Notes: generated by a model from the letters alone, not told the origin. A stretch of 64,000 nucleotides of DNA from Cydia pomonella (GCF_033807575.1 NC_084711.1:15252001-15316000), one strand, 5' to 3'; counted from the first letter of the stretch, positions 32,207 through 43,942 are shown. Made by a program: numbers and translations.

Positions 32207-32960
32207 CAGACTGAAGGTCGTGTAGTCATCTGGGGCACGGTATTGCCCCCGACAAGACGAGCAAAGCGAAGCGCGAGGGCACTACCTACCTTTTCTCGAA
32301 ACGCTTCGTCGTTTTTTTGAACCCTCATAACTTGGGTTTGGTTTATACCAGACAAACAAAATTTTCGGGATATAATGTCAATAGTAGACTTCTTAAGCAT
32401 AAAAAAATTTAATTGCTTAGCTCTCATACTTTAGATTTTATTCATATCTAAAAAGCCCCGATTTCGTCACTGACTCACTCACTGATGATCATCAAACCCT
32501 TAGGGTACTTCCTGAAGTCCTAAGAAGCTGAAATGTGGTATGCAGGATAGTATTAATACACAAACAACAAATAAAATCTAAAACTTGAAATTTTTTTTCG
32601 CCTAAGGGGGTGAAAAGGCGGGTGAAATTTTGTATGGGGAAACAATTACCGCTGAATCGATTTAGTAGGAATCTGGTATGTATAGATAGTTTATGTGGAA
32701 AAGATTTTAAAATAATTTTCTATCCCAAAATCAGCTTACAGGGGTAAGGGTGAAAAGGGGGAAGAAAAGGGTGTTAGGGAGAAAAAGGGCTTAAAGTTTG
32801 TATAAGGAATCAGTAAAAAATGCGGATTGTATAAAATATGCCCCCAGATACGTATTTTAGAATTTTTAATAATAAATCACCCCCAACCCTTCAAATTACG
32901 TATTTTATTGTAAATTTATTTATTATTTATTTATTGTATCTTATGTTCATTTCTTTAAGT
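32207..32960 (+). mobile_element. Unclassified interspersed repeat
   Basis: Head TTGCCCCCGACAAGACGAG with GAAGCGCGAGGGCACTACC is shared with 22165-22345. It is followed by CCCCGATTTCGTCACTGACT, GGGTACTTCCTGAAGTCC, a GGGTGAAAAGG block and CCGCTGAATCGATTTAGTAG. The last block resembles CCGCTGAACCGATTTAGTTG at 39654. I recognise these modules from lepidopteran repeats. The 73-codon minus-strand frame at 32206-32427 is not a gene. Confidence 0.5.
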
Positions 32961-33184
32961 TTTTTAGGTTATATTTAAATCACTTGGCTGAGTGAACCAG
33001 TCGTTTTCAAAGAGCTGACATTCAATATGCCAAGTTGTTAAAGGTTGAGTGATTTTCTATCGGCCTAGGTAACTATTTAGCTGGCTAACTTAACCAGATG
33101 GCTTTGACATATACATACAAACGATAATACGCTCATGCATGTGTACTCAATATGTTTTTATGAATGGCACATAAACTTACGAAT

Positions 33185-33480
33185 TAAATGCGAAAGTAAT
33201 TCCGTCTGTCTGTTACCTCTTCACGCTTTAAGAGAAATTACCAGTTGGGCCCCTTCTCAGATTTGAGAATTTTAGGTAAATATCTCTGTCGCGCTGACGG
33301 GGACGGCTCAACAAGCTAAGGACAACTGCAGCTTAGACGAAATATCCTGCGTAAAAATCTTAGAAAGAGAGCTTTTGTTCTCGACGTTTTCCTCCTCCAA
33401 AACTTTACCAATCGTAACGACGGACAGACAGACAGACGGACGGACAACGGAGATTATGATATAATACTACGCGCCCGCTC
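33185..33480 (+). mobile_element. Repeat fragment, GTCTGTCTGTTACCTCTTCACGC module
   Basis: CGTCTGTCTGTTACCTCTTC (33203) matches the module at 39620. Further on, GACAGACAGACAGACGGACGG (33423) precedes a GATTATGATATAATACTACG block. Possibly more than one repeat is joined here; the class is unknown. Confidence 0.4.
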
Positions 33481-33552
33481 GCTGCGCCCCCCTTCGAATC
33501 ACTCTACGCCCCCCAAGCGAGGCGTGCCCCACTGGTTGGGAAACCCTGCACT
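33480..33552 (-). mobile_element. Single hAT-like terminal repeat
   Basis: On the minus strand the end reads CAGGGTTTCCCAACCAGTGG, which is close to the CAG.GGTTC.CAA.C pattern of hAT termini, followed by GGGGCACGCCTCGC. I find no partner end in the window, so this is a fragment at best. Confidence 0.35.
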
Positions 33553-33554
33553 AG

Positions 33555-36500
33555 ATCGATAGAAACATCACCTTTGACACTGACAGATCATATGTAGACA
33601 AATCCAGATCAAATTCAAAACACGTTATTACGATCAGAATACGCTCCTACTACGAACACAATGCAATATCTGGATGACATAGACCCTTAATTATTTTATT
33701 TAATATAAAATGCACATTTTTATAAGCATTATACATGTATTTAATTGAATATCATAATGATTTCAATACGTCGACTTTCTACTTTCTTTTATTTAAGTAC
33801 AACAAAAATGCAACCGGCTCTCTCGTCTTGTGTTTGCGCGTGGAATGCAGATTCTCTCTTCTTTCTCACTCATCACAATGAATCGTAAAATACCTAAAAG
33901 ACACTAAATTCTTTTTTGTTTTGTACTCCTAAAACGGAAGATATTCGGTGTAAATGTCCCTTCTTTAATATCGTAAATAATTCATAAACGGTGGGCCGTT
34001 ATGAGTGATCTACATAAAATTTTCTAAAGTCTAGGATCATATATTTACCTACTGAGATATGGAGGAAAGAAGATGATTATAAAAAATAAACTTTTTTTGT
34101 CTTTATTCCCCAACTACTTCCCTGTATAATATCTCATTAAATATTGATTTTTGTAAAAAAACTTTTACAAAATTCACTTATACACGGATTATTTATTCTT
34201 TGTTACGTGGCCTAAATAAACAACTGCGACTACTGCGAGAGGCATGCACTTAATTTGAAGAAATTTGATACTAAAAAAGAAAACTATCTAATATTAAGCT
34301 AACCTAAATCACTGCACTCGGTACATGCGCTGCATTCGAGAAACGACGTGTGCGCAACCGAGCGTGCACGCATCGAAACAATTGACAAACTATTTCATAC
34401 GATTTGTTTTTCCTTTTTCAGAAATATCTGTAGTTCAGGCAGTGAACAGAATTAGTTTTCTTTAAGACAAAGATTATTTACTGTGAATCCAGTGGTATGG
34501 AAATTTGCAAAATATAATAACTACATTTAGCTACTGGCGAAACCTCCTAATACCTACTAATATTAAATTAAAAAGCTCATAGAATAGGTACGGGTATCTA
34601 AAATGTCATATTATTTATTATTTAAACCTTACTTATGTACTATGATAAATATCAGGGGGTAGTTATTAAGCTCAAATCGATATATATTATTATAGTTAAA
34701 ATAAACTTTGTATCTATTTAAACTGTCAAATTGCAACATTTGCGACATAAAAAAAATGCGGGAATTTGCCATATTTCAATAATAATATTAAATATGTACG
34801 AGTGCAACACCAGTTCCACAAAATGGTGGGCGCTCGGACACCAGGATTTTCCTCACCACTTTCACTGTATGCGCGCGATTGCTGCCCACATCTAAAAAGT
34901 AAAAGTAATATGTCCATCATACATCATAATGACATAGGACGTTTTGAGTTCGAATAATAGGATTGCATGATTACCCGAGATATCGTTGAGCAAGCGTTTT
35001 ATCCGAGCGCTAACTTCACATCAAATGTTTTGTGCACTTGCGATTTTATAATCTTTATTCTCATCTAGACCTGCCTACAACTTACTGCATACTTAAGAGC
35101 TATAGCACTTATGGCAATAATTTATTTGTTGAGGGATTTTAAGCTCTTAAACGTGTCACATGAAAGGGGGGAAAAAGGAAAAAAAAAATCTTGCGAATAA
35201 GAATCAGACAGATAAATCCTGCTTGTTATAAGATTTTTTTCAAGCTTAATGTTTCATTAAACTACTACGGATTCCACTCACGTAATGTTGTTGTTGTTAT
35301 GTTTCATATAAATTATTCCTTAAGTACGAAGTATTCAAAGCTAGAAAATAAAATAATAATTTAGTAGGTCAAAACACAGTAAGTTATTATGGACTTGCGC
35401 AAGGCGACGAGTTTTCCTTAGGTATAAACTCGTTTATGAACATTAACATTCATTTTAAACGACTCAGTAGTTTGTGTTGGATATCAGTTTATAATATATA
35501 TTTTAAATAACACATAAAGTATTTAAGATAATAAATAGTCAAATAAAATACACATAACGAGACTCAATTTTATCTTTTAAAAAAACCTAGTTTTTAGAGC
35601 AGCTATTAAAAGAAAAGAAACTACTTGACTTTCTTTTGAAATTATTTAAGTCTGGCAAATATTACTAGTAAATACTGAACTTATAAAATGTAAATAATAT
35701 CAGTCAAAACAGTCTGTCTTAAAATTGTAGGCAATTTGTCTTACCTATGTTTTGTATCTCAGAATTTTGATATAATATTAGAATCTATAGTTTGGCAGTA
35801 GAACAAGGTGGTAAATGAAAAAAAAAACATATAATTTCGCGCCTTTTTCTACCAACAAAGTGGGTTTGGCAGAGTTTGTCTTAGTATGAGTATTTATGAC
35901 TTTTATGGCCGAACTACAGTATAATCGTAGCGTGAACGCCATTACATCAAAGCGATTCCAATACGTACGTGCCAGTTTTTGTTTAAATTTCTCCTACTCC
36001 GATACACACGCACCCATACTGTTCCCACGCAAATAATGTCAGGTGATTGTGTGTTTGTGTGATCTTCTTCGAAATTGTCACAGACAATAAATAACAGTGC
36101 TTCATTTGTTCAATTCTGTTACTTTACAGCTTACGTTACGACTGCCTTAAAACTATTGTTATAATGTTTATGACCTCAGTCGTTGCTTGGTTGTAGGTTG
36201 TAGGATACCATATCTAATAATTTCTCCCGTAAACTCATTGATAGAGATTTTACAACCTGCGTTTCAAACACGTCAAATGGTATTTTTTGCAAAGCAGGTA
36301 GTCAGGTAACAAACATCTGCTCTACATAAATTGCAGTGGATTGTAAGAATCTACCTGGTCTGGGCTATTTATGTAACTTGACTATTTACTTTACACATAT
36401 TACATATTAATCATTGTTATAAAGTGCTTGAGTTCATAATTATAATCGAATCACTTAATAACAACCAATTGTTCACTGATTGGTCTAGATTTTTTACACT

Positions 36501-36745
36501 GTTGATGGTATAGCGTTGAATCTGAAGTGGAATCAAGCTTTTAGAATCCCAACTCAATTGGATATTGAATTGTTACTGCTTTAAGTGCATCTTTCCATGG
36601 TCTACGTATTAGCACAAGCAGAATGAACCGTGACTAATGTCAAATCGTTTAATCGTTAAATTAACCGCGATAGTTAGTCATGAAATAAAACTATATAAAC
36701 GGGGTATAATCCAACACGCGGTATAATCCGTTTGAATAGTTTGAT
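33555..36745. other. Long stretch with no gene recognised
   Basis: Mostly AT-rich unique DNA. At 33565-33605 the block TTTGACACTGACAGATCATA resembles the interior of the MITE at 37170. At 34766-34957 there are overlapping 63-64 codon frames on both strands without a recognisable domain. A GC-richer patch at 34310-34375 has several CpGs. Confidence 0.3.
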
Positions 36746-36759
36746 TTCAATATCAAATC

Positions 36760-37017
36760 AATATTTGACGACCGGTCTAGCCTGGAGGGTAGTGACCCTG
36801 CCTATGAAGCCGATGGTCCCGGGTTCTAATCCTAGTAAGGGAATTTATTTGTGTGATGAGAACGAATATTTGTTCCTGAGTCATGGGTGTTTTCTATGTT
36901 TTTAGATATTTATATATTATTTATATCGTCGTGCAAGTAGGTACCAACAACACAAGCCTTATTGAGCTTACTGTGGGACTTAGTCAATTTGCGTAATAAT
37001 GTCCTCTAATATTTATT
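36760..37017 (+). mobile_element. tRNA-derived SINE, copy 2 (uninterrupted)
   Basis: A-box-like GGTCTAGCCTGGAGGGTAGT and B-box-like GGTTCTAATCC (near 36824), body TTGTTCCTGAGTCATGGG, end GTGGGACTTAGTCAATTTGC and an ATTTATTTAT tail. A 9-bp direct repeat, TATCAAATC, flanks it at 36751-36759 and 37018-37026 and is the likely target duplication. It is the same family as copy 1 at 16952. Confidence 0.85.
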
Positions 37018-37169
37018 TATCAAATCGAGTTATGATCTTTAAACCTTGAAAGCCGCTCGTGGTGATGTAACAATCGCGACGAGGAGGAAGCAGCCGATGA
37101 ACGAGAACTAAATAATTGAGACACCGCGATGACGTTACGAGTCCTGGAGGATAGACTTACGAATTTGTA

Positions 37170-37335
37170 CGACCCTAACGGATCAATTTGAACAGTACTT
37201 CTAAGAGATCACTGCGGTACGATACCGATCTGTCAATGTCAAAAGTGACGTTCATGGTTGAAGAAATGTGATTTTTGACACTGACAGATCATATCGCAGT
37301 GATCTCTAGTAGAAGTATTGTTCGAATACGGCCGT
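37170..37335. mobile_element. MITE, TTCGAACAATRCTTCT family, copy 1
   Basis: Left: CGACCCTAACGGATCAATTT, ACAGTACTTCTAAGAGATCACTGCG-like. Right: CGCAGTGATCTCTAGTAGAAGTA and TTGTTCGAATACGGCCGT. Centre: CTGTCAATGTCAAAAGTGACG against GACACTGACAG. The centre and the right end are shared with the element at 47213-47375. Confidence 0.65.
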
Positions 37336-37639
37336 AAGAGTATGGGAACAGCAAAAAGCTCTTGCTGTTTGTTCTTGATTTTAATGTTTAGTAGCAAACT
37401 GTATGTAATTTATAGATTTCCAGCTGCTAGATATCTATAGGCATCAGCGGCGGTGCTTCGAAAGAACTCAATTCCAACTGGATCATAAATTTATCTCTGT
37501 AAATAATAGCCAATAGGTAAGTATAACAAGAGTCCATCAGGTTTTTTGACATCCGCCACTTATAGGCACACCAAACTTTTATGGCATTATGCAGTGACAT
37601 TAATTATTAATATGTACATTTAAGTCTTATTTTATACCT

Positions 37640-38447
37640 AAAACTAGGGAATGCAATAACCGGCCCAACTTCATAACCGGTTTCGGATACGGTTATGCCC
37701 GAAAAATAACCGATAATCGGTTACGGTTATTTCGACAAAAAATTATAAATTAACAATCAAGTAATTTGATAAAAATACGATAATAAAAGTACAGTATTAG
37801 AGAATATGAGCATAAGTCTTAGATTTTTAATAAAACTCACAAAATATAGTAAAGGTGAAAATTTTACCTTGGAGGTGATACAATATTGAATCAAAATATT
37901 TCATAAATAAAGGAAGTAAATTTGTTATTGAAGTACCTACACGAATGACAAAAATTCACCGGTGTCACAACCCAAAAAGGCAGGACTTTGTAGTCATTAG
38001 AAGATAAATTCGTAGAATTTAAGTCATGAATAAAAAACTGAAAATAACCGTAACGAGTTATTTGAGTTTTCTCACATGTGGTGTGTGCCTACTCGAATGA
38101 CAAAAATTCACCGGCGTCACAACCCAAAAAGGCAGGACTTTGTAGTCATTATTAGAAGATAAATTCATAGAATTTAAGTCATGAATAAATAACCGAAAAT
38201 AACCGTAACCGGTTATTTGAGTTTTCTCACATGTGGTGTGTGCCTACTCGAGTGACAAAAGTTCACTGGCGTCACATCCCAAAAAGGCAGGACTTTGTAG
38301 TCATTAGAAGATAAATTCATAAAATTTAAGTCATGAATAAATAACTGAAAATAACCGTAACCGGTTATTCGAGTTTCCAATTATAGGTTATAAAATTTTG
38401 ACAAAATTATCGGTTACGGTTATAACCGATTTGTATTCCCTATCCTC
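37640..38447. mobile_element. Inverted-repeat element with internal tandem array
   Basis: Outer ends TAGGGAATGCAATAACCG and CGATTTGTATTCCCTA are inverted copies. Inside them, ATAATCGGTTACGGTTAT (37711) and TTATCGGTTACGGTTATAAC (38408) repeat the ACCGTAACCG motif, also in mirrored form. Between the arms lies the tandem array at 37940-38380. About 800 bp in all, with no coding potential. Class unclear; I see no 8-bp target duplication. Confidence 0.6.
37940..38380 (+). repeat. Tandem array, 152-155-bp unit, about 2.9 copies
   Basis: CGAATGACAAAAATTCACCGG starts near 37942 and again near 38094; a diverged third start, CGAGTGACAAAAGTTCACTGG, is near 38249. The second unit is 3 bp longer because of an extra ATT in TAGTCATTATTAG. 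Units 2 and 3 end with ATAACCGTAACCGGTTAT and carry the ACCGG motif of the host element's arms. Confidence 0.9.
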
Positions 38448-38449
38448 AA

Positions 38450-39420
38450 CATTTTCAATGGCCGTGGAAAGCAATGATAAAATACGACCATTAAACGACG
38501 ACGAAATTTAACGACAAACCTTCAAAGGAAATGGAAAGCAACGTTTCATACTTATAATTACTGGGCTAAGCGTGAAATATAAAACAAATGGTTCTTCTAA
38601 AAAGGAAACAATGCGTATTAAGACATTGATGGGTGCCAAAAAAACACGACCCTCGATTTAGAAAATGATGCCGACACGTGCGCAGGTAAACGATCTGTAA
38701 TGCGATCAGTTTTAATCGAGACTTTCAAGAAAATAATACAATTATAATAAACTAGTTACACAATACTTTAAAAAAAAGGTTTTGTTCCCATTTCTGTGAA
38801 ACTACTACGAAGTTTTTGTATTATTTAGTAACATTTTTTAAAATTTCCGATCAGTATCGTTAGAGCTTGTTAATCCAGATTATATACCAGTTCTTGTAAT
38901 AAGTACAAATAGCTACAAGTACAGATATCATTCATAATAAGTTCAGTGTTTTCTCACATGTGGTACAATCGAAAGCACGAACACCTAAATGCCTTTGTAT
39001 TGCTTTTCTATCAATAAAAATGCACAATATTTATTGTGTAATAAGATGACTTGAATGCTCGAATGAAATTTTAAATTATTACGGTATATATTTCAGTTAT
39101 ACATATTAAAATATTGCTTAAAGATTTAAGGTAGTGAAGGGCGAAGCATGTAAACTTAATTTTTGAACTGACCTCGTCAAACGTTCACTTACAAATTTCA
39201 ATTAATTACTTGGTTCCTAAACGTGATTAGTTTATTGTTAAATCGTGTATTAAACTAGGTAAGTTTTTATTGTACATATTTGTTGAGCGTAACGTCGGAC
39301 ATAATAATGTAGCGTATAAAACAAATAATAAGAAAATTATATGAGATAATCTTATATAAATCAACCTAGTGCCTCAGTAGGTTAAAAGTTATGATCTGAG
39401 GTTAAAAGGCTTGTATTGTG
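38450..39420. other. No gene recognised
   Basis: AT-rich unique sequence without notable frames or symmetry. Confidence 0.3.
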
Positions 39421-39432
39421 GATACTAGATGA

Positions 39433-39570
39433 CAGTGTTGGCCGAACGTTAAATAGAATTAACCATTACAAATTGAATCATAAATTGTAACCGTCCGTTA
39501 CGGTTTACGGTTCAATTTGTAATGGTTACTTTTAATTTTTTCAATTCTAATTAACGTTCGGCCAACACTG
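39433..39570. mobile_element. hAT-type MITE, CAGTGTTGGCCGAACGT, copy 2
   Basis: Same termini as copy 1 (CAGTGTTGGCCGAACGT and AACGTTCGGCCAACACTG), same length (138 bp) and shared interior blocks (CCGTCCGTTACGGTTTACGG). Flanked by an exact 8-bp direct repeat, CTAGATGA, at 39425-39432 and 39571-39578. Intact target duplications at both copies suggest fairly recent insertion. Confidence 0.9.
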
Positions 39571-39584
39571 CTAGATGACCATAT

Positions 39585-39715
39585 ACCCATACTAATATTA
39601 TAAATGCGAAAGCATGTCTGTCTGTCTGTGTGTTACCTCTTCACGCTTAAACCGCTGAACCGATTTAGTTGAAATTTGGTGCAGAGATAGTTTGAGTCCC
39701 GCTCCCGAGGACTGA
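39585..39715 (+). mobile_element. Repeat fragment, ATACTAATATTATAAATGCGAAAG module
   Basis: CATACTAATATTATAAATGC followed by GTCTGTCTGTCTGTGTGTTA, CCTCTTCACGCTTAAACCGC and GATAGTTTGAGTCCCG. I recognise this as a very common lepidopteran repeat end. It lies immediately to the right of hAT MITE copy 2. Confidence 0.55.
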
Positions 39716-40133
39716 AATGTGCTTAAAAATGAAAAATGTGAAATATAATACATATTTAATGAGGTTATTTATTAATGTATGTCTCAGTATTGTACCTGTT
39801 GTTGACTTGTACGAGAAATCTTAGTGTTTTTAACTGGAAGAGTAGGGTCAGTAGGTAGAGAAATCCGAATTAATACTACTGAATATTTCTTTGCTGTCTG
39901 CTAGGAAGACATTTTGTTTTGAGTAATAAGACTTAAAAGATTACAATAAAGCGACAGCGACAAATTATTTTCACTATTATTTTATTGGTTTATAAGAATT
40001 ATAAGCCAATTTTAGTTTATAAAAATACCAAATATATGTAATAATATGTTTACCTAATATATTCCATATTATCGCAAACATTTTTTAAACAACACCTTGT
40101 TCGTTTTGGCAGAGACCGTAGTTAAATACACAG

Positions 40134-40277
40134 GTACAGTCAAGGTATTAAATATCGTCACGGACAAAGTGCCAAAAATATGTACACACTACTTTAATGT
40201 ACAGGCAATAAGGTCGTGTTTCGTGTATACATATTTTTGCACTTTGTCCGTGTCGATATTTAATACCTTGACTGTAC
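40134..40277. mobile_element. Palindromic GTACAGTCA MITE, copy B
   Basis: GTACAGTCAAGGTATTAAAT is mirrored by ATTTAATACCTTGACTGTAC. Inward, CACGGACAAAGTGC pairs with GCACTTTGTCCGTG, and AAAAATATGTA with TACATATTTTT. It shares GTACAGTCA with copy A at 13964 but has a different interior, so the two belong to related subfamilies. The 62-codon frame at 40097-40285 is an artefact. Confidence 0.82.
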
Positions 40278-40772
40278 GTATTTAAAAATACATAGTAATT
40301 GTAACTGTGAGATGAGTAATTTTACCCATTAGCGGATGGACTCGCTCTACTTTTTGCTCCATTGGTAATAATATAGCTATCCGAGATGCGTTCCTATGAA
40401 ACTTAATACAAACGGGATCTAGTCACGGTCTAGTTTCTTTCTAGAATAAATTGACCACACAAACATACATGGTTATATAAAAACAACATGGCCGCTTGGG
40501 AATTTAATTTTACCAGCGGAAAAAGGGTAATATGGAAAAAAAAATGCTTTATTGTAATGAAATTTGTTCGCATATGCATATTATTATAATATAATACCTA
40601 AATACCTCTACATATACGCATAGCCTATAAAACGTGTCTGTGTGCTAAGTAAACTAAATATGAAATAGTTTATATCTACATGCGTGTAAGTAAATCGTTC
40701 GAAAACATGCAACTTCCATTCATTTTTTTGCATAGCATCTTCTCTTTCGAAGCCAAAAATAATGTAATCTAC

Positions 40773-40982
40773 TCTGATGTGCCGAAGGAAACTTTCCAAA
40801 TTTGCCAAATTTATTCACATAGGAAATTTTCAGAAATTTCTCACATTTTTTGTATGGGGATTAAAAGTTTCTGAAACAAAAATGAAAATTTCTTATACAT
40901 ATTTCTATGAAATTCTTAAAGAAACTTCCGAGAGCCTTTCTAAAATTTTGGAAACTTTCCGGATCATCTGTAAATCTTCATA
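40773..40982. mobile_element. MITE, GGAAACTTTCC-rich family, copy 2
   Basis: TCTGATGTGCCGAAGGAAAC at the left and TTTTGGAAACTTTCCGGATC plus ATCTGTA at the right match copy 1 at 6719-6921, including the middle block TTTTTTGTATGGGGATT. The 100-codon frame at 40777-41079 starts inside it and is Lys/Phe-rich low-complexity sequence. Confidence 0.65.
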
Positions 40983-40984
40983 TA

Positions 40985-42320
40985 TCACCCTTGCCTTAAA
41001 GACGATGCAACAATTCCTCCACCATACACCCACATACATACACAATTACCTAAAATCTATAGCGCATGACACAAACTAATAAAACATAACCGTCCTATTT
41101 GCTTTACCGTAGTCAGCTAAAATAATACCTGCCGTAGAATGTGACTACTTTTCTCCAAAATTCGCTTCAAAGTTCAAAAATTAATTTAAATTTTAAAACT
41201 ATTATATTGGAATATGTATGTAATTTTTTAATGTAGATCATCACTACTATAATGTTGTAACACTTAAATGAGGGAAGATATAGATTTCATATATAAAAAC
41301 TGTTGGGGAACAATATTACCCAGTGGGGAGCAAAGTAGGCACATTTTACGGTAACAAAGGAGTGTATGGACATTCCCGAGTCTATGCCAGACGCATGTTT
41401 ATGGCTACACCAACTCAGGGCTCGATTAGATTAAAATAATAGCCACGATGCCCAATGTAGCGGACATAAAGATGTGTTTACCGTTTTCACGTCAAGTAGC
41501 AGTTTTTTTTATGTAGTTTTAGTTTTATTAATGTCGTTACATGTCTAAATTTAAGATTAATATACATATATGTGTTAGTCAAGCAGGTAAGTATCGCTTT
41601 GGCTGTCGATAAGTTGGAAATAAATTTCATACTGATAATTAAGTGACGTTTCTTACATTTAAATTCTCATAAATATTTTTATAAGTGATGTACAATACTA
41701 AACCCCATTGCGAATGTCTTAGTTTTTGTTTTAATAACTACCCAAGTATATACAAAATTTTCTTCTTTAACGTATACGTTATTTTCCAGCGGCGATAAAC
41801 GCAACCAAATGCCTGCTATTATTATTCAAGATATATACCACGATATCTAGTCATAAGTGAAACTGAAACTAAATTACATTGGGACACCAAGCTTGCAGAC
41901 TGCTCGCAATCAAGAAAGTAATGTCACGTTCGGAACGCAATCTTCAGGCCAAATAATAAAACTAAGTGCACGATATTAAGTCCCGTTTTTAAATTATACA
42001 AGATTACCTTAAAGCAGGTACTATTTACGAAGCATGAAATTTAAACTTACGCCATACAACAATTACTATTTTACCTTTGATAGCAAGTGAGCCAGTCCTA
42101 AGTATTCCGGCTCTGCCTAGAGAGTGGGAGTACTGAGTACTGGCCCCGCGTGCCAAATGTTTGATGCAATTTCCCCATTAGTAGAAATCTCAAAGCCAAG
42201 GAGTCGCCAAGCAATTTCAGTAAGTAGGAAGGTCAGGTTTTATTGAAGTTTGAGTTAAACTGCAATTTCAATCATGTCAGTTTACTGGAGTAACCTTCTT
42301 TGTCATTACTGTTTCCGCAG
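40985..42320. other. No gene recognised
   Basis: AT-rich unique sequence. A half hairpin, ATATTAAGTCCCGTTTTT near 41972, is a fragment of the family at 10868. Confidence 0.35.
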
Positions 42321-42327
42321 TGTTTTT

Positions 42328-42818
42328 AGGGTTCCGTAGCCAAATGGCAAAAAACGGAACCCTTATAGATTCGTCATGTCCGTCTGTCTGTCCGTTTATG
42401 TCACAGCCACTTTTTTCCGAAACTATAAGAACTATACTGTTCAAACTTGGTAAGTAGATGTATTCTATGAACCGCATTAAGATTTTCACACACAAATAGA
42501 AAAAAAACAATAAATTTTGGGGGTTCCCCATACTTAGCACTGAAACTTAAAAATTTTTTTCCATCAAACCCATACGTGTGGGGTATCTATGGATAGGTCT
42601 TCAAAAAGGATATTGAGGTTTCTAATATCATTTTTTTCTAAACTGAATAGTTTGCGCGAGAGACACTTCCAAAGTGGTAAAATGTGTTTCCCCCCATGTA
42701 ACTTCTAAAATAACAGAATGATAAAACTAAAAAAAATATATGATATACATTACCATGCAAACTTCCACCGAAAATTAGTTTGAACGAGATCTAGTAAGTA
42801 GTTTTTTTTTAATTTTAC
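42328..42818 (-). mobile_element. GGCCAAGTGC...GGAACCCT element, copy B (truncated)
   Basis: Begins AGGGTTCCGTAGCCAAATGG and runs through CGTCATGTCCGTCTGTCTG, TACTGTTCAAACTTGGTAAG and GCGCGAGAGACACTTCCAAA to TGAACGAGATCTAGTAAGTA. There it stops, without the GAGTCGGACTCGCACTTGGCC-like end. It has a single core, unlike copies A and C, and only a short C run at the poly-G site. The 87-codon minus-strand frame at 42277-42540 is not a gene. Confidence 0.75.
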
Positions 42819-42819
42819 G

Positions 42820-43398
42820 TTGTTTATTATATCTGTGATTGCTGGCTTATTTAAGGCTAGCTTTCTCATAGCTAGCTTAGTTAGGTTATTTATTTAATAA
42901 CTTAATTAAGTGTTAATTAATTGGGGACTGAAAAACAGCGGTCTCTTTGAGTCTCATCCATTTTACTGGACAAATACTTGTTAATTTAAGTCTGATTTAT
43001 TATTGTACCTACTTGCAATTCATTGTTTTATTTTTTTTTTGTTTAAAGAGATGAAAAGGTAAGAAAAAAATTATTAGGTGAGAAAGTGTGTAGGAATATT
43101 ATTGAATTCTAAATTTACTTTTTTTTAAAGTTAATCAATTTTCTTATTTCATTTAAATTGTTCATAATCACAAAGGTAGGTACTTACAATTTTTTATTTA
43201 CAATAATAACTTGGCCATCGAGTTCAATATGGTATGGTAATTTATAAAAATTATAAATAACTAGTATTGTATTAAGTTTCAGCGATTATTTTCTTATTTG
43301 TACATCCTTGTTACTTATTTGTTTCAGATGTTCCATGATATGTTTATTTTCAAATACCTATTCGTAAGTACAAAACTGCTATTTTTAGATTTAAATAC
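42820..43398. other. No gene recognised
   Basis: AT-rich. GCTAGCTTTCTCATAGCTAGC near 42859 is a small palindrome. No frame of note. Confidence 0.3.
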
Positions 43399-43410
43399 AT
43401 TATGATGTCT

Positions 43411-43749
43411 AAGCAGCACACATACATTATGATGTTGTGTAAGCAGTGGTGGCCGAGTGGATATAACGTCCGACTTTCAATCCGGAGGTCGCGGGTTCAA
43501 ATCCTGGCTCGTACCAATGAGTTTTTCGGAACTTATGTACGAAATATCATTTGATATTTACCACTAGCTTTTCGGTGAAGGAAAACATCGTGAGGAAACC
43601 TGCAATACATCTGCGAAGAAATTCAAAGGTGTATGTGAAGTCCCCAATCCGCATCGGGCTAGCGTGGGGACTATAGCCCGAGCCCTCTCGCACATGAGAG
43701 GAGGCCTGTGCCCAGCAGTGGGACGTATATAGGCTGAATTATTATTATT
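43411..43749 (+). mobile_element. tRNA-derived SINE with ATT tail
   Basis: Head TGGTGGCCGAGTGGATATAA (A box), CCGGAGGTCGCGGGTTCAAA (B box), then GAGTTTTTCGGAACTTATGT and CTTTTCGGTGAAGGAAAACA, a GGAGGCCTGTGCCCAGCAGT block and a (TTA)n tail. The tRNA-like head starts at about 43446; the 35 bp to its left may be flank. A 12-bp direct repeat, ATTATGATGTCT, lies at 43399-43410 and 43750-43761. The alternative is a 9-bp repeat, TTATGATGT, closer to the head near 43426. The 72-codon minus-strand frame here is not a gene. Confidence 0.85.
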
Positions 43750-43942
43750 ATTATGATGTCTTGCAAAAATCGTCAACGACACAACGACGACAAGTTACGC
43801 CGGTAACAAATACAATGTCTATGCCGCCTCTTCCTGAGGCCGGGCCGGTAAAATTTCTGTAGGTATTAGAGCCAGACCAAGTTAACCCTGACGAAATATG
43901 AAAGTGTTACAATAAACATCGAATCTCTATGAAAATATGACT

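Noticed and set aside
37940..38380. Regularly spaced repeats resembling a CRISPR array
   Set aside because: The whole unit is repeated, without unique spacers, the organism is a eukaryote, and the array lies within a transposon.
40777..41079. 100-codon frame rich in Lys, Phe and Ser
   Set aside because: It starts inside the GGAAACTTTCC MITE and its composition follows the AT-rich DNA.
43446..43520. Possible functional tRNA gene
   Set aside because: The head has good A and B boxes but continues into a SINE body with an ATT tail and target duplication, so it is a retroposon. The same reasoning applies at 7.2, 11.5, 17.0 and 36.8 kb.
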